Shown: piece after piece, positions 1 through 8,741 of the stretch | Position numbering within the stretch: the stretch's first letter is position 1 | Layout: each line of letters begins with the position of its first letter | Assembly: GCF_000756375.1 (NCBI RefSeq) | Contig: NZ_JNFD01000001.1 | Coordinates: forward strand, 124,001-188,000 | Reading direction: 5' to 3' | Source: Sphingopyxis sp. LC81 | GTDB taxonomy: Bacteria; Pseudomonadota; Alphaproteobacteria; Sphingomonadales; Sphingomonadaceae | Length of the DNA: 64,000 nucleotides | Made by a program: the position numbers and the translations under genes | Notes under the pieces: generated by a model | Databases searched by the model: none | What the model was told of the DNA's origin: nothing | What the model saw: only the letters and a program-made list of their open reading frames with translations

Positions 1-1360
1 GCTTGACGATCATCCCCCACACCTTGTCGCCGTTCGCGCCGGCGAACTGGACGCGGTCGAGCTCGACCGGATCGAACTCGGCGAGGCGTGCGGCGTTGAC
101 CGCGGTGAGCTGCTTCACCTTGCCCTTGGCGTCGCGGACATAAAGATCGGTCGGCGCGAGCGCGCTGTTGCGCGAATAGAGGAGCGCCCCGCCGGGCAGC
201 GGGGTGACATCGCCGATATTGCCGTCGAAGGCTTCGGCCGAGGCTTTCAGCTTCTCGACCTTGCCCGTCGCGGCGTCGACGCGGAACACCGGATGCTCGA
301 GCGTGTCCTGCGCGGTGACATAAAGCGACTTGCCGTCGGGCGCCCAGACGATCGAGCCGACCGAGCGGTCCCAGGCATCGGTGAGCTTCTTCGTCTCGCC
401 GCTTTCGAGGTTCCGCAGCATCAACACCTGCCGGTCGGCCTCATACCCCGGCCGCGCCATCGCGGCATAGGCGAGCCATTTGCCGTCGGGCGAGGGGGTG
501 GGCAGGGTGTCGGTCGCCTGATTGTCCTGCGTCAGGTTCTTCGGCATCATCCGGCTGTCGACAAGCCAGCTATAGATATCGAGATTGGTCGACATCGGCT
601 CGTTCCGGTCGGCCTTGCGCAGCGTGAAGAAGACCGTGCGGCTGTCGGCGCCCCACGCGAGTTCCTCACCGCCGCCGAAGGGCTTCGACGGGCTGTCGCC
701 GATCAGGCCGGCGTCGACCGGGCGCGCGGCGCTCGCCTTGCCGCCTGCGAGGTTGAAGACGAACGGGCGGCTATACGTGCCCGGCGTTTCCCACTGGTCC
801 CAGTGGCGGACGAAGCCCGCGCCATCCTTGTACAGACGGCCGGTGCCCGGGCCGGGAAGCGCGCCCTTGTCCTTGGCGTCGCAGCCGAAGTCTGTGCATT
901 CTTTCGCAATGTCGCCCCACGCGAGCAGCTTCGCGCCGTCGGGCGAAATCTTGAAGCCCGAAACATCGGCCTTCGTATCGGTGACCTGCGTCGCCGCGGC
1001 GCCAGCTTTCGGATCGATGCGCCACACCTGATCCTTGCCCGAGGCGTTCGAGAGGAAATAGAGGATGCCGTCCTTGTCGAAGGCGGGGGCAGTCTCATTC
1101 TTCCCCGCGGTATCGGCGATCGCGACCGGCTTGGTATCCTTCGCATTACGGTCGACGAGCCACAGGCCGGTCGAACGCCTGTACGTCGCACCCTCGGTCT
1201 CGGTCATCTGGAACACGACCCAACGCCCGTCGGGTGAGGCGGTCGGCGCCGCGACGCGCTTCAAGGTCGCAAGGTCGACCTCGGTCATCGGCCGGGCGAA
1301 AGCGGGGGTGGAGAGAGCGGCGGCGAGCGCGATCGCGCTGGACAGGATGTGGTTTCGCAT
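1..1360 (-). CDS. S9 family peptidase (prolyl oligopeptidase type), N-terminal part
   Basis: The gene reads leftward out of the window, so only about 453 N-terminal residues are present. The ATG at 1360 is followed by a Sec signal peptide ending near residue 22 (...STPAFA). The visible part is a beta-propeller built of repeated SPDG/APDG blades (ASPDGRWVVF, SPDGAKLL, SPDGKWLAYA, APDGKSLYV), as in acylaminoacyl- and dipeptidyl-peptidases of family S9. The last visible residues (QFAGANGDKVWGMIVK) look like the linker into the alpha/beta-hydrolase domain, which would lie beyond the edge. The likely role is periplasmic peptide degradation. The catalytic Ser-Asp-His triad cannot be checked here. 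Confidence 0.9.
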   Translation of the reverse strand, partial: MRNHILSSAIALAAALSTPAFARPMTEVDLATLKRVAAPTASPDGRWVVFQMTETEGATYRRSTGLWLVDRNAKDTKPVAIADTAGKNETAPAFDKDGILYFLSNASGKDQVWRIDPKAGAAATQVTDTKADVSGFKISPDGAKLLAWGDIAKECTDFGCDAKDKGALPGPGTGRLYKDGAGFVRHWDQWETPGTYSRPFVFNLAGGKASAARPVDAGLIGDSPSKPFGGGEELAWGADSRTVFFTLRKADRNEPMSTNLDIYSWLVDSRMMPKNLTQDNQATDTLPTPSPDGKWLAYAAMARPGYEADRQVLMLRNLESGETKKLTDAWDRSVGSIVWAPDGKSLYVTAQDTLEHPVFRVDAATGKVEKLKASAEAFDGNIGDVTPLPGGALLYSRNSALAPTDLYVRDAKGKVKQLTAVNAARLAEFDPVELDRVQFAGANGDKVWGMIVK

Positions 1361-1522
1361 GAAAGCGGTTTAGCGATGCGCCGCGCGGGTTCAAGGACGA
1401 AGCGACCGCGCTCGCCTCGATTCCCCGCCGCCGCTGAAAATCGGGGCTTGGCGATAATAAATCAAACCTCTCTGGCGCCGCGGCGCCCGATGCGCCATCG
1501 GGCCGCCTGCAAGGAGATATCT

Positions 1523-2284
1523 GTGGCGAAGCCGGATTCGAATCGGATTTTTATACCGCTGCTGGCGGGCGCGAGCCTGCGCGACCGGGTGGTTGCCAGC
1601 GTGGGGGCGCTCGTCGGCATCAGCCTCGCCGGCCTGATCTGCGCCGCGATGTTCCCGGCCACGATGCCGTGGATCATCGCACCGATCGGCGCGTCGGCGG
1701 TGCTGCTGTTCGCGGTGCCCGCGAGCCCGCTTGCGCAGCCCTGGTCGATCGTCGGCGGCAACGTCATTTCCGGCATTTTCGGCGTGGTCGTGGCACAGGC
1801 GATCGGCGAGCCCGCCTTCGCGGCCGCGCTGGCCGTCTCGACCGCCATATTGGTGATGTCGCTCGCGCGCTGCCTGCATCCTCCGGGCGGCGCGGTCGCG
1901 CTCAGCGCGGTGCTCGGCTGGCAGAGCTTTTCGGGGCATGTCGCCGATTTCCTCGTGCCCGTGCTCATCAATTCGCTGATCCTCGTGGGTGTCGGCATGT
2001 TGTTCCACCGCTTTTCGGGGCACAGCTATCCGCACCGCGCACGGCCCGTCGACGGGAAGGCGGTTCCGCAAGAGCCGGTCGGGCTGTTGATGGACGACAT
2101 CGACGGGGCGCTTGCCGATCTGGGCGAGACATTCGATATCAGCCGCGAGGATCTCGCGCTGCTGCTTACGCGCGCCGAGGCGCATGCCGCGGAGCGCGTC
2201 GCCAAGGCGCAGCTTGCCCTGGCGGGCAGCAAGCTTGCGGCGGAAAAAACGAAAAAGAGGAAGCGCGAAAAGGTCGGTTCCTAA
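1523..2284 (+). CDS. HPP family integral membrane protein
   Basis: A 253-residue protein with several hydrophobic helices and the family signature CLHPPGG near residues 117-123, followed by a charged, coiled-coil-like C-terminal tail rich in Lys. HPP proteins are small membrane proteins; some have been linked to nitrite transport in plastids, but the bacterial role is unsettled. The frame is open further upstream, but GTG at 1523 has an ideal AAGGAG ribosome site six bases before it and starts the conserved part, so it is preferred over ATG at 1490. The gene is divergent from the S9 peptidase and convergent with the amidohydrolase that follows; the stops overlap by four bases. Confidence 0.85.
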   Translation: MAKPDSNRIFIPLLAGASLRDRVVASVGALVGISLAGLICAAMFPATMPWIIAPIGASAVLLFAVPASPLAQPWSIVGGNVISGIFGVVVAQAIGEPAFAAALAVSTAILVMSLARCLHPPGGAVALSAVLGWQSFSGHVADFLVPVLINSLILVGVGMLFHRFSGHSYPHRARPVDGKAVPQEPVGLLMDDIDGALADLGETFDISREDLALLLTRAEAHAAERVAKAQLALAGSKLAAEKTKKRKREKVGS

Positions 2285-3564
2285 CGGACGATCGCGCCGC
2301 CCTTCATCACATGGTCGATCTTTTCGAGCACGGTGATGTCGGCGAGCGGATCGGCCTTCACCGCGACGAAATCGGCATAGCGGCCGGGCAAAATCGCGCC
2401 GACGTCGCCGCGCCCCATTTCGATTGCGGCGCGCCCTGTGGCGGACTGGATCGCCTGCATCGGCGTCATTCCATATTTGACCATGTTCGCGAATTGCCGG
2501 GCGTTGAGCCCGTGTGGATAGACGCCGGCGTCGGTGGCGTAGCCAATGTTGACGCCCAGCTCGACCGCGCGGCGGAAGGCGGTGCGCTGCGCATCGGTCG
2601 TTTCGCGGTTCTTGCGCAGATATTCCTCCGGCCAGCCTTCCTTGGTGCCGACCTCGTCGATGTAAGTGCCGTTATAGATGTCCATCGCGAGCCAGGTGCC
2701 GTGCTTTTTCGCAAGCCGCAGCGTCGCCTCGTCGGCGAGGCTCGCATGCTCGATACTGTCGACCCCCGCGTTGATCGCGTTCTGGATGCCGATCGCACCA
2801 TGCGCGTGCGCGGTGACCTTCTTGCCGCGGGCATGCGCGACCTTCACGATCGCGCGCAGCTGGTCGACCGTCAGTTCGGGCGCACCCGGTTCGGTGCCGA
2901 TCGCGAGCACCGCGCCGGTCGCGATGGTCTTGATGAAGTCGGCGCCATGATCGAGCAGGTACGTCGTCTTCGCCGCGGCTTCCTCGGGCGTCGCCGCGAC
3001 GCCGAGGCGCATGTCGGGTGGTAGCTCTTCGTTCGGAACCACGCCGTTCAGCTCGCCGCCGCCTTTCGGAATGGTGAGATAGGCGCCCGCGACCCACATG
3101 CGCGGTCGCGGCACGTCGCCGCGCTCGATCGCATTGCGCAGCGTCACGTCGGTCAGGCCGCGATAGGTGCCGACGTCGCGCACGCTGGTGAAGCCCGCTT
3201 CGAGCGTCACGCGCGAATTGCGCGCGCCGACGAGCGCGGTTTCGGCGGGCGACGCCTTCATCGGCGCGGCAAGGTCGGCGCTCTGGCCGAGGTCGGCGAG
3301 GTGGGTGTGAAGGTCGATCAGGCCGGGAAGGACGGTGAAGCCCGACCAGTCGACGATCTTTGCGCCGTCGGGCGCCTTTCCGCACGCGGCGACGGCCTTG
3401 ATACGCTCGGCCTCGACGGTGATGCACTGGCGGGTACGGACCTCGTTCGTGACGCCGTCGATCAGCCGCCCCGTTTCGATATAAAGCGTTTCGGCCGAAG
3501 CGGGCGCCGCGGCGAGCGCCGCCGCCAGCGCTGCGATCAGCCGGCCGTGCCGAACGCGTCGCAC
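2281..3564 (-). CDS. Secreted metal-dependent amidohydrolase (imidazolonepropionase-like)
   Basis: A 427-residue member of the amidohydrolase superfamily, close to the Xaa-Pro dipeptidase/imidazolonepropionase-like group. The metal-site residues are all visible: HTH at 86-88, a candidate carboxylated Lys 212 (FIKTIATG), AHAHG near 252-256, EH at 272-273 and TDAG with Asp 345. GTG at 3564 is chosen because it yields a clean signal peptide (LIAALAAALAAAPASA) and follows a GGGGGA purine run. It overlaps the end of the upstream metalloprotease gene by 28 bases, so the two are probably co-transcribed. The likely substrate is a small cyclic or dipeptide compound in the periplasm; the exact substrate cannot be read from sequence. 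Confidence 0.87.
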   Translation of the reverse strand: MRRVRHGRLIAALAAALAAAPASAETLYIETGRLIDGVTNEVRTRQCITVEAERIKAVAACGKAPDGAKIVDWSGFTVLPGLIDLHTHLADLGQSADLAAPMKASPAETALVGARNSRVTLEAGFTSVRDVGTYRGLTDVTLRNAIERGDVPRPRMWVAGAYLTIPKGGGELNGVVPNEELPPDMRLGVAATPEEAAAKTTYLLDHGADFIKTIATGAVLAIGTEPGAPELTVDQLRAIVKVAHARGKKVTAHAHGAIGIQNAINAGVDSIEHASLADEATLRLAKKHGTWLAMDIYNGTYIDEVGTKEGWPEEYLRKNRETTDAQRTAFRRAVELGVNIGYATDAGVYPHGLNARQFANMVKYGMTPMQAIQSATGRAAIEMGRGDVGAILPGRYADFVAVKADPLADITVLEKIDHVMKGGAIVR

Positions 3565-4445
3565 TGGCGCGGGTCCCCCGATTGCAGCCCGCGGCGCAGC
3601 CAGCTCATGCGCTGCTCGCTGGTGCCATGGGTAAAGCTTTCGGGCACCGGCCGCTGCCCCGCCGAGCGCATCAGCGTGTCGTCGCCGATGGCGTTGGCGG
3701 CGCGCATCGCCTCTTCCATATCGCCCGGCTCCATCACCGGCTGGCCGGCGCTGGTCTTCGCGCGGGCGGCCCAGACGCCGGCGTAGCAATCGGCCTGCAA
3801 CTCCATGCGGACTTGCAGCGCATTGCCCTCGGCCTGCGAGGCGCGCTGTTGCGCGCGGCGGACCTGATCCGAAATGCCGCTGATCGTCTGGATATGATGG
3901 CCGACCTCGTGCGCGATCACATAGGCTTGTGCCGCGTCGCCCGCCGCACCGAACTTCTGTTCGAGCTCGCGGAAGAAGCTGGTGTCGAGATAAACGCCCT
4001 GATCGGCAGGGCAGTAGAAGGGTCCCATCGCCGATTGGGCGGCGCCGCAGCCCGACCGATTGGATTCGGTGAAGAAATTGAGCGTCGGTTTGCGATAGCC
4101 GCTGATCAGCCCCTCCCACACCGTGTGCGTCGACCCGAACACGTTGCAGGCGAAGCGTTCGCTTTGCGTATCGCAGGCGACATTGGCGCCGCCACGGCTG
4201 TCCACGGCCGGATCGGCGGTGCCGCCGCCGCCGCTGAGCATATTGGCGCCGGGGCCGAGCAGGAAAAAGGCGGCCGCACCGATCAGCAGGATCGTGCCGC
4301 AACCCATCTTGCGCCCCAGCAGCATCGGAAGAAATCCGATGAGAAGCCCGCCGAGACCGCCGCCTCCGCCCCCGCCGAAACCGCCGCCGCTGCCTCGGCC
4401 AAGATCGCGAATGTCGTCGCCGGGATCATAGTCGTCGAGGCGCAT
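3537..4445 (-). CDS. Neutral zinc metallopeptidase (YpfJ/KPN_02809 family)
   Basis: A 302-residue protein. The N-terminus is Asp-rich and then very Gly-rich (residues 18-33), followed by a single transmembrane helix around residues 50-68 and a soluble domain carrying HEVGH at 179-183, the zinc-binding and catalytic motif of this family. ATG at 4445 is preceded by GGTGGAG, an adequate ribosome site, and begins the conserved MRLDDYDPGDD-type start, so longer upstream starts in the frame were discarded. The enzyme is presumably anchored in the inner membrane with the protease domain outside. It is followed directly by an overlapping amidohydrolase gene. The substrate is unknown. Confidence 0.9.
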   Translation of the reverse strand: MRLDDYDPGDDIRDLGRGSGGGFGGGGGGGLGGLLIGFLPMLLGRKMGCGTILLIGAAAFFLLGPGANMLSGGGGTADPAVDSRGGANVACDTQSERFACNVFGSTHTVWEGLISGYRKPTLNFFTESNRSGCGAAQSAMGPFYCPADQGVYLDTSFFRELEQKFGAAGDAAQAYVIAHEVGHHIQTISGISDQVRRAQQRASQAEGNALQVRMELQADCYAGVWAARAKTSAGQPVMEPGDMEEAMRAANAIGDDTLMRSAGQRPVPESFTHGTSEQRMSWLRRGLQSGDPRQCDAFGTAG

Positions 4446-4596
4446 GGGGCTTCTCCACCGGTAAATGGTCGTCTCGGCGCAAGTGTTACAGCAGCGTCGG
4501 GCAATTGGAAGGGGCTTCGCATATAATCGAGCCATTGCAATAGGCTGTGTTGCGGTGCACAAATCTCGCGCCCGCCAAACAAGGATCCCCGAGTCC

Positions 4597-5754
4597 ATGC
4601 CACGCCGTGCCGCCTGCGCCGCGCTTCCGCTTCCCGACCTCGTCGTGCTCGTTCTGCAGGGCGGCGGTGCGCTCGGCGCGTTTCAGGCGGGGGTGTATGA
4701 GGCGCTGATCGAACTTGGCATCGAACTCGACTGGGTGGCGGGGATTTCGATCGGTGCGGTCAATGCCGCGATCATCGCCGGAAACGAACGCGATCAGGCC
4801 GTCGGCAAGATGCGCGAATTCTGGGAAGGCGTGTCGTCGGCGCTGCCCTCGCTACCGACGGTCGACAACGACTGGGCGCGCGAGTGGACGCATATGGCGG
4901 CGGCGGGGCCGGCGGCGGCGGTCGGCGGCCCCGGCTTCTTTACTCCGCGCTTCCCGCCGCCCGCCTTTGCCGCGCGGCAGACGCCCGAAGCTGTCAGTTT
5001 CTACGATACCGCCCCGCTGGTCGCCACGCTCGACCGGCTGGTCGACTGGGACCGGGTGAACAATGGTAAGGTCCGGCTCTCGGTCGGCGCGGTTGCGGTC
5101 GAGACGGGCAATTTCCGCTATTTCGATACGAAAGTCGAAACGCTCGATGCGCGGCATATCCTCGCCTCGGGCGCGCTGCCGCCCGGCCTGCCGCCGGTCG
5201 AGATCGACGGAACATGGTATTGGGACGGCGGACTCGTGTCGAACACGCCGCTCGAACATGTCGTCGAGGCGGCGAACGAGGACATGCTGGTGTTCCAGGT
5301 CGACCTGTTCCCCGCGCGCGGCGATCGCCCGCACGACATGGAGGAAGCCTGGTCGCGCGAAAAGGACATCCGCTTTTCCAGCCGCACGCGCCGCATTTCG
5401 GACGGGCTTGTCCGTCGGCGCAAGGAACACCGGCTGATCGATCGGATGCTGCAGAAACTGCCGCCCGAGTTCGCCGACCTGTCGGAGGTCAAGGCGGTCC
5501 GCAAGATGGTCGACTGCAAGGCGCTCAACGTCGTCCAGCTGATCCACGAACCGCCGTCATGGCAGACCGGCGCGCGCGACTTTGAATTTTCGCGCTCGAC
5601 GATGGAGGTCAATTGGGCGCTCGGCCGCGATGCCGTCGAGGCCGCGATGAAGGACGGCCATCTGCTCGCCGACAGCATCGCCGAAGGGCGGTCGGACAGT
5701 TTCGCGGTGCAATCGAACGCATTGCGACCAAAGGCCGAGCCCGACGTTTCTTAG
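4597..5754 (+). CDS. Patatin-like phospholipase with DUF3734 tail
   Basis: A 385-residue protein. It has the oxyanion loop GGGALG (22-27), the nucleophile elbow GISIG (Ser 51) and the DGG of the catalytic dyad (Asp 210). The C-terminal part after about residue 270 fits the DUF3734 extension found on many bacterial patatins. ATG at 4597 follows AAGGA at a somewhat long spacing. The next gene, 39 bases downstream, is 3-hydroxybutyrate dehydrogenase. That adjacency suggests a role in mobilising polyhydroxybutyrate or membrane lipid, but this is inference. The upstream 151-base gap to the divergent metalloprotease gene must hold both promoters. Confidence 0.9.
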   Translation: MPRRAACAALPLPDLVVLVLQGGGALGAFQAGVYEALIELGIELDWVAGISIGAVNAAIIAGNERDQAVGKMREFWEGVSSALPSLPTVDNDWAREWTHMAAAGPAAAVGGPGFFTPRFPPPAFAARQTPEAVSFYDTAPLVATLDRLVDWDRVNNGKVRLSVGAVAVETGNFRYFDTKVETLDARHILASGALPPGLPPVEIDGTWYWDGGLVSNTPLEHVVEAANEDMLVFQVDLFPARGDRPHDMEEAWSREKDIRFSSRTRRISDGLVRRRKEHRLIDRMLQKLPPEFADLSEVKAVRKMVDCKALNVVQLIHEPPSWQTGARDFEFSRSTMEVNWALGRDAVEAAMKDGHLLADSIAEGRSDSFAVQSNALRPKAEPDVS

Positions 5755-5793
5755 GGTTCGGGCCCTTACTCTCTCCACCGAAAGGACTATCTT

Positions 5794-6579
5794 ATGCGCC
5801 TCACAGGAAAGACCGCCCTCGTCACCGGATCGACGTCCGGGATCGGACTCGGGATTGCGAAGGCATTCGCAGCCGAAGGCGCGAACATCATCATCAACGG
5901 CTTTGGCGATGCCGACGCGGTCGAAACCGAACGCAAAGGGCTGGAAGCGATCAGCGGCGGGAAGGCCGCCTATGACGGTGCCGACCTGACGAAGCCCGAG
6001 CAGATCGAGGCGATGTTCCAGCGTGCCGAAAAGGATTTCGGCGGCGTCGATATTCTCGTCAACAATGCCGGCATGCAGTTCGTCGCGCCGGTCGAGGATT
6101 TTCCGGTCGAGAAATGGGACATGATCATCGCGCTCAATCTGACCGCGGCCTTCCACACGATCCGCCACGCCGTACCCGGCATGCGCAAGAAAAAATGGGG
6201 ACGCATCATCGCCACGGCATCGGCGCACTCGCTCGTCGCCTCGCCATTCAAATCGGCCTATGTCACGGCCAAGCACGGGCTTGCGGGCCTCACCAAGACG
6301 GTCGCGCTCGAAGTCGCCGACGCGGGCATCACCGTAAATTGCATCAGCCCCGGCTATGTCTGGACTCCGCTCGTCGAAAACCAGATTCCCGACACGATGA
6401 AGGCGCGCGGCATGACGCGCGAACAGGTGATCAACGACGTGCTGCTGGCGGGCCAGCCGACCAAGCAGTTCGTCACCGTCGAGCAGGTCGCGGCGATCGC
6501 ATCCTTCCTGACCCGCGACGAGGCGGCCAACATCACCGGCGCGAACCTCAGCGTCGATGGCGGCTGGACGGCGGCCTGA
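5794..6579 (+). CDS. bdhA: 3-hydroxybutyrate dehydrogenase
   Basis: A 261-residue short-chain dehydrogenase of classical type. The nucleotide-binding motif TGSTSGIG is at 11-18, NNAG at 90-93, and the catalytic Ser 143, Tyr 156 and Lys 160 (YVTAK) are in place. Length and overall sequence agree with NAD-dependent D-3-hydroxybutyrate dehydrogenases, which interconvert 3-hydroxybutyrate and acetoacetate in ketone-body and PHB metabolism. It follows the patatin gene in the same direction with a purine-rich site (GAAAGGAC) before the ATG, so both are likely in one transcript. Confidence 0.92.
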   Translation: MRLTGKTALVTGSTSGIGLGIAKAFAAEGANIIINGFGDADAVETERKGLEAISGGKAAYDGADLTKPEQIEAMFQRAEKDFGGVDILVNNAGMQFVAPVEDFPVEKWDMIIALNLTAAFHTIRHAVPGMRKKKWGRIIATASAHSLVASPFKSAYVTAKHGLAGLTKTVALEVADAGITVNCISPGYVWTPLVENQIPDTMKARGMTREQVINDVLLAGQPTKQFVTVEQVAAIASFLTRDEAANITGANLSVDGGWTAA

Positions 6580-6650
6580 TCGGCTGCACCCTTGAGCTAT
6601 TTCCTTCGCCCTCCTAAGGTTAACGCAACCGGACCGGGGAGTGACGGAGA

Positions 6651-7295
6651 ATGAGGGGTCGTACCAATTTGATTTTAGCCCTGATGATGGGCTTGACTGT
6701 CAGCGCCTGTCGAACGGTGCCGCCAGTGCCGCCGTCCGCCGCCGATGCTCCGGCGGAGACGGGCACGTGGCGCGGCACCGCGACAACCCAGGACAAGGAA
6801 CGCATTCGCGGCTGGTACAGCAGCTGGCAGGCGGCACTGGCCGACGCCCGCGCGAAAGGCTTTGGCGCCGACATCGACCGCGAAGGCGTTCTGCTGCAAC
6901 CGATGGCGGCCTTGCCCAACCCGCATCTGCCCGCGGGCGATTACCGGTGCCGGACGGTCAAGGTCGGGGCGCAGGGGCGCCGCGATCTCGCCTATATCGG
7001 CTATGGCTGGTTCCGGTGCCGCGTCGCGCCCGAACAAGGATTGTCGAGCCTGACCAAGATTTCGGGGTCGCAGCGGCCCGTCGGCCTGATCTTTCCCGAC
7101 AATCTGAAGCGCCAGATTTTTCTCGGCACGCTCGAACTCGGCGACGAGAAGATGGCGGTCAATTACGGCAGCGACCGGATGCGCGACATGGCGGGACTGA
7201 TCGAGCGGATCGGCGACAATCGCTGGCGGCTCGTGCTGCCCGCACCGGCCTATGAATCCTTGCTCGACGTGATCGAACTGGTCCCGGCGGGCTGA
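6651..7295 (+). CDS. DUF4893 family lipoprotein
   Basis: A 214-residue protein with a lipoprotein signal peptide and lipobox (LTVSAC, Cys near 20), so it is expected at a membrane face of the periplasm. The rest resembles DUF4893, a family largely confined to sphingomonads whose function is not known. Pairs of Cys residues (YRCRT and FRCRV) in the middle could form a disulphide. It starts at ATG 6651 after GGGGAG. It is followed by an M20D peptidase gene 22 bases downstream on the same strand. Confidence 0.8.
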   Translation: MRGRTNLILALMMGLTVSACRTVPPVPPSAADAPAETGTWRGTATTQDKERIRGWYSSWQAALADARAKGFGADIDREGVLLQPMAALPNPHLPAGDYRCRTVKVGAQGRRDLAYIGYGWFRCRVAPEQGLSSLTKISGSQRPVGLIFPDNLKRQIFLGTLELGDEKMAVNYGSDRMRDMAGLIERIGDNRWRLVLPAPAYESLLDVIELVPAG

Positions 7296-7317
7296 TAAGA
7301 ACAACAAGGGAATTAGC

Positions 7318-8631
7318 ATGCGAATTTTGTGGATGAGCGCCGCGGCGCTGGCTTTGGCTGCGCCCGCGACGGCGCAGACGCTCGGCGGCGAGGTCGAAAA
7401 GCAAATGCCGTCGTTGATGGCGATCTACAAGGATTTGCACGCCAACCCCGAACTCAGCTTCATGGAAGTCCGCTCGGCGGGCATTCTCGCCGCCGAGGCA
7501 CGCAAGCTGGGCTTCAAGGTCACCGAAAAGGTCGGCGGCACCGGCATCGTCGCGGTGATGGAAAATGGCCCGGGGCCGGTCGTGCTGGTGCGCGCCGACA
7601 TGGACGGCCTGCCGGTCACCGAACAGACGGGGCTGCCCGGCGCGTCGAAGATACGCGTGACCACGAAGGAAGGCGTCGAAACCGGCGTGATGCACGCGTG
7701 CGGCCACGATACGCATATGACCGCGTGGGTCGGCGTCGCGCGGCTGATGGCGGCGAACAAGGCGAAATGGTCGGGCACGCTGGTGATGATCGGCCAGCCC
7801 GCCGAGGAACGCGGCGCGGGCGCGCGGATGATGCTCGCCGACGGGCTCTACACGCGCTTTCCCAAGCCGCAATATGCACTGGCGTTTCACGACGCGGCGC
7901 AGTTTCCGGCGGGCAAGATCGGTTATACGCCGGGCTATGCGCTCGCCAATGTCGACAGTGTCGACATCACGGTGAAGGGCGTTGGCGGTCACGGCGCCTA
8001 TCCGCAGACGACCAAGGATCCGATCGTGCTCGCGAGCCGTATCGTCGGCGCTTTGCAGACGCTGGTCTCGCGCGAGATCAGCCCGCTCGACAGCGCGGTG
8101 GTGACCGTCGGCAGTTTCCATGCCGGGGCGAAGCATAATATCATTTCGGACGAGGCGAAGCTGCAGCTTACCGTTCGCAGCTATAGCGACGAAGTGCGCG
8201 ATCACCTGCTCGACGGCATCGCGCGCATCGCGAAGGGCGAAGCGATCGCCGCAGGCATGCCCGACGACAAGATGCCGGTCGTGAGCGTCGACAAGAATGA
8301 ATATACGCCCTCGACCTATAACACCCCCGAATTCACCGAGGAGATGGCGGCGTATCTGAAGACCAGCTTCGGAAGCGATCGTGTCGTGCAGATGCCGCCG
8401 GTGATGGGCGGCGAGGATTTCAGCCGCTTCTGGCGCGAGGACAAGAGCATCAAGAGCCTGATCGTCTGGGTCGGCGGGGTGCCGCAGGCCGAATATGACG
8501 CGGCGAAGAAGGAAGGGCGGACCTTGCCCAGCCTGCACTCGCCGTTCTGGGCGCCCGACGCCCCCGCGGTCATCTCGACCGCGACCGAGGCGCTGACCGC
8601 GATGACGATGAAGCTGATGGCGAAGAAGTAG
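7318..8631 (+). CDS. Secreted M20D family amidohydrolase/peptidase
   Basis: A 437-residue zinc enzyme of the M20D group (hippurate hydrolase, N-acyl amino acid deacylases). A signal peptide ends after ...APATAQ (residue 20). Metal and catalytic residues are visible: HACGHDTH at 126-133, the EE pair at 163-164, His 191, and GGEDFS near the C-terminal end. The dimerisation domain lies between roughly residues 200 and 320. The product probably removes acyl groups from amino acids or peptides in the periplasm. It is the last gene of a short same-strand run with the DUF4893 gene. Confidence 0.92.
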   Translation: MRILWMSAAALALAAPATAQTLGGEVEKQMPSLMAIYKDLHANPELSFMEVRSAGILAAEARKLGFKVTEKVGGTGIVAVMENGPGPVVLVRADMDGLPVTEQTGLPGASKIRVTTKEGVETGVMHACGHDTHMTAWVGVARLMAANKAKWSGTLVMIGQPAEERGAGARMMLADGLYTRFPKPQYALAFHDAAQFPAGKIGYTPGYALANVDSVDITVKGVGGHGAYPQTTKDPIVLASRIVGALQTLVSREISPLDSAVVTVGSFHAGAKHNIISDEAKLQLTVRSYSDEVRDHLLDGIARIAKGEAIAAGMPDDKMPVVSVDKNEYTPSTYNTPEFTEEMAAYLKTSFGSDRVVQMPPVMGGEDFSRFWREDKSIKSLIVWVGGVPQAEYDAAKKEGRTLPSLHSPFWAPDAPAVISTATEALTAMTMKLMAKK

Positions 8632-8741
8632 GAGGCGCGGAACCCGGCGGGAGGCACCAACCCCGCATCCACTTGGCCGCGCCGCCGTTCTCCAAATAAA
8701 TTGGGATGGACCTGCTCGCGAGGCTGTGGTGAGCAAAGGAC

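Noticed and set aside
1349-1522. A longer N-terminus for the HPP protein starting inside the S9 gene
   Set aside because: The extension is Arg/Pro-rich, overlaps the divergent gene and its promoter, and GTG 1523 has a near-perfect ribosome site.
3537-4445. The Gly-rich N-terminus of the YpfJ-like protease as a frameshift or low-complexity artefact
   Set aside because: Gly-rich starts are usual in this family, and the frame continues cleanly into the HEVGH domain.
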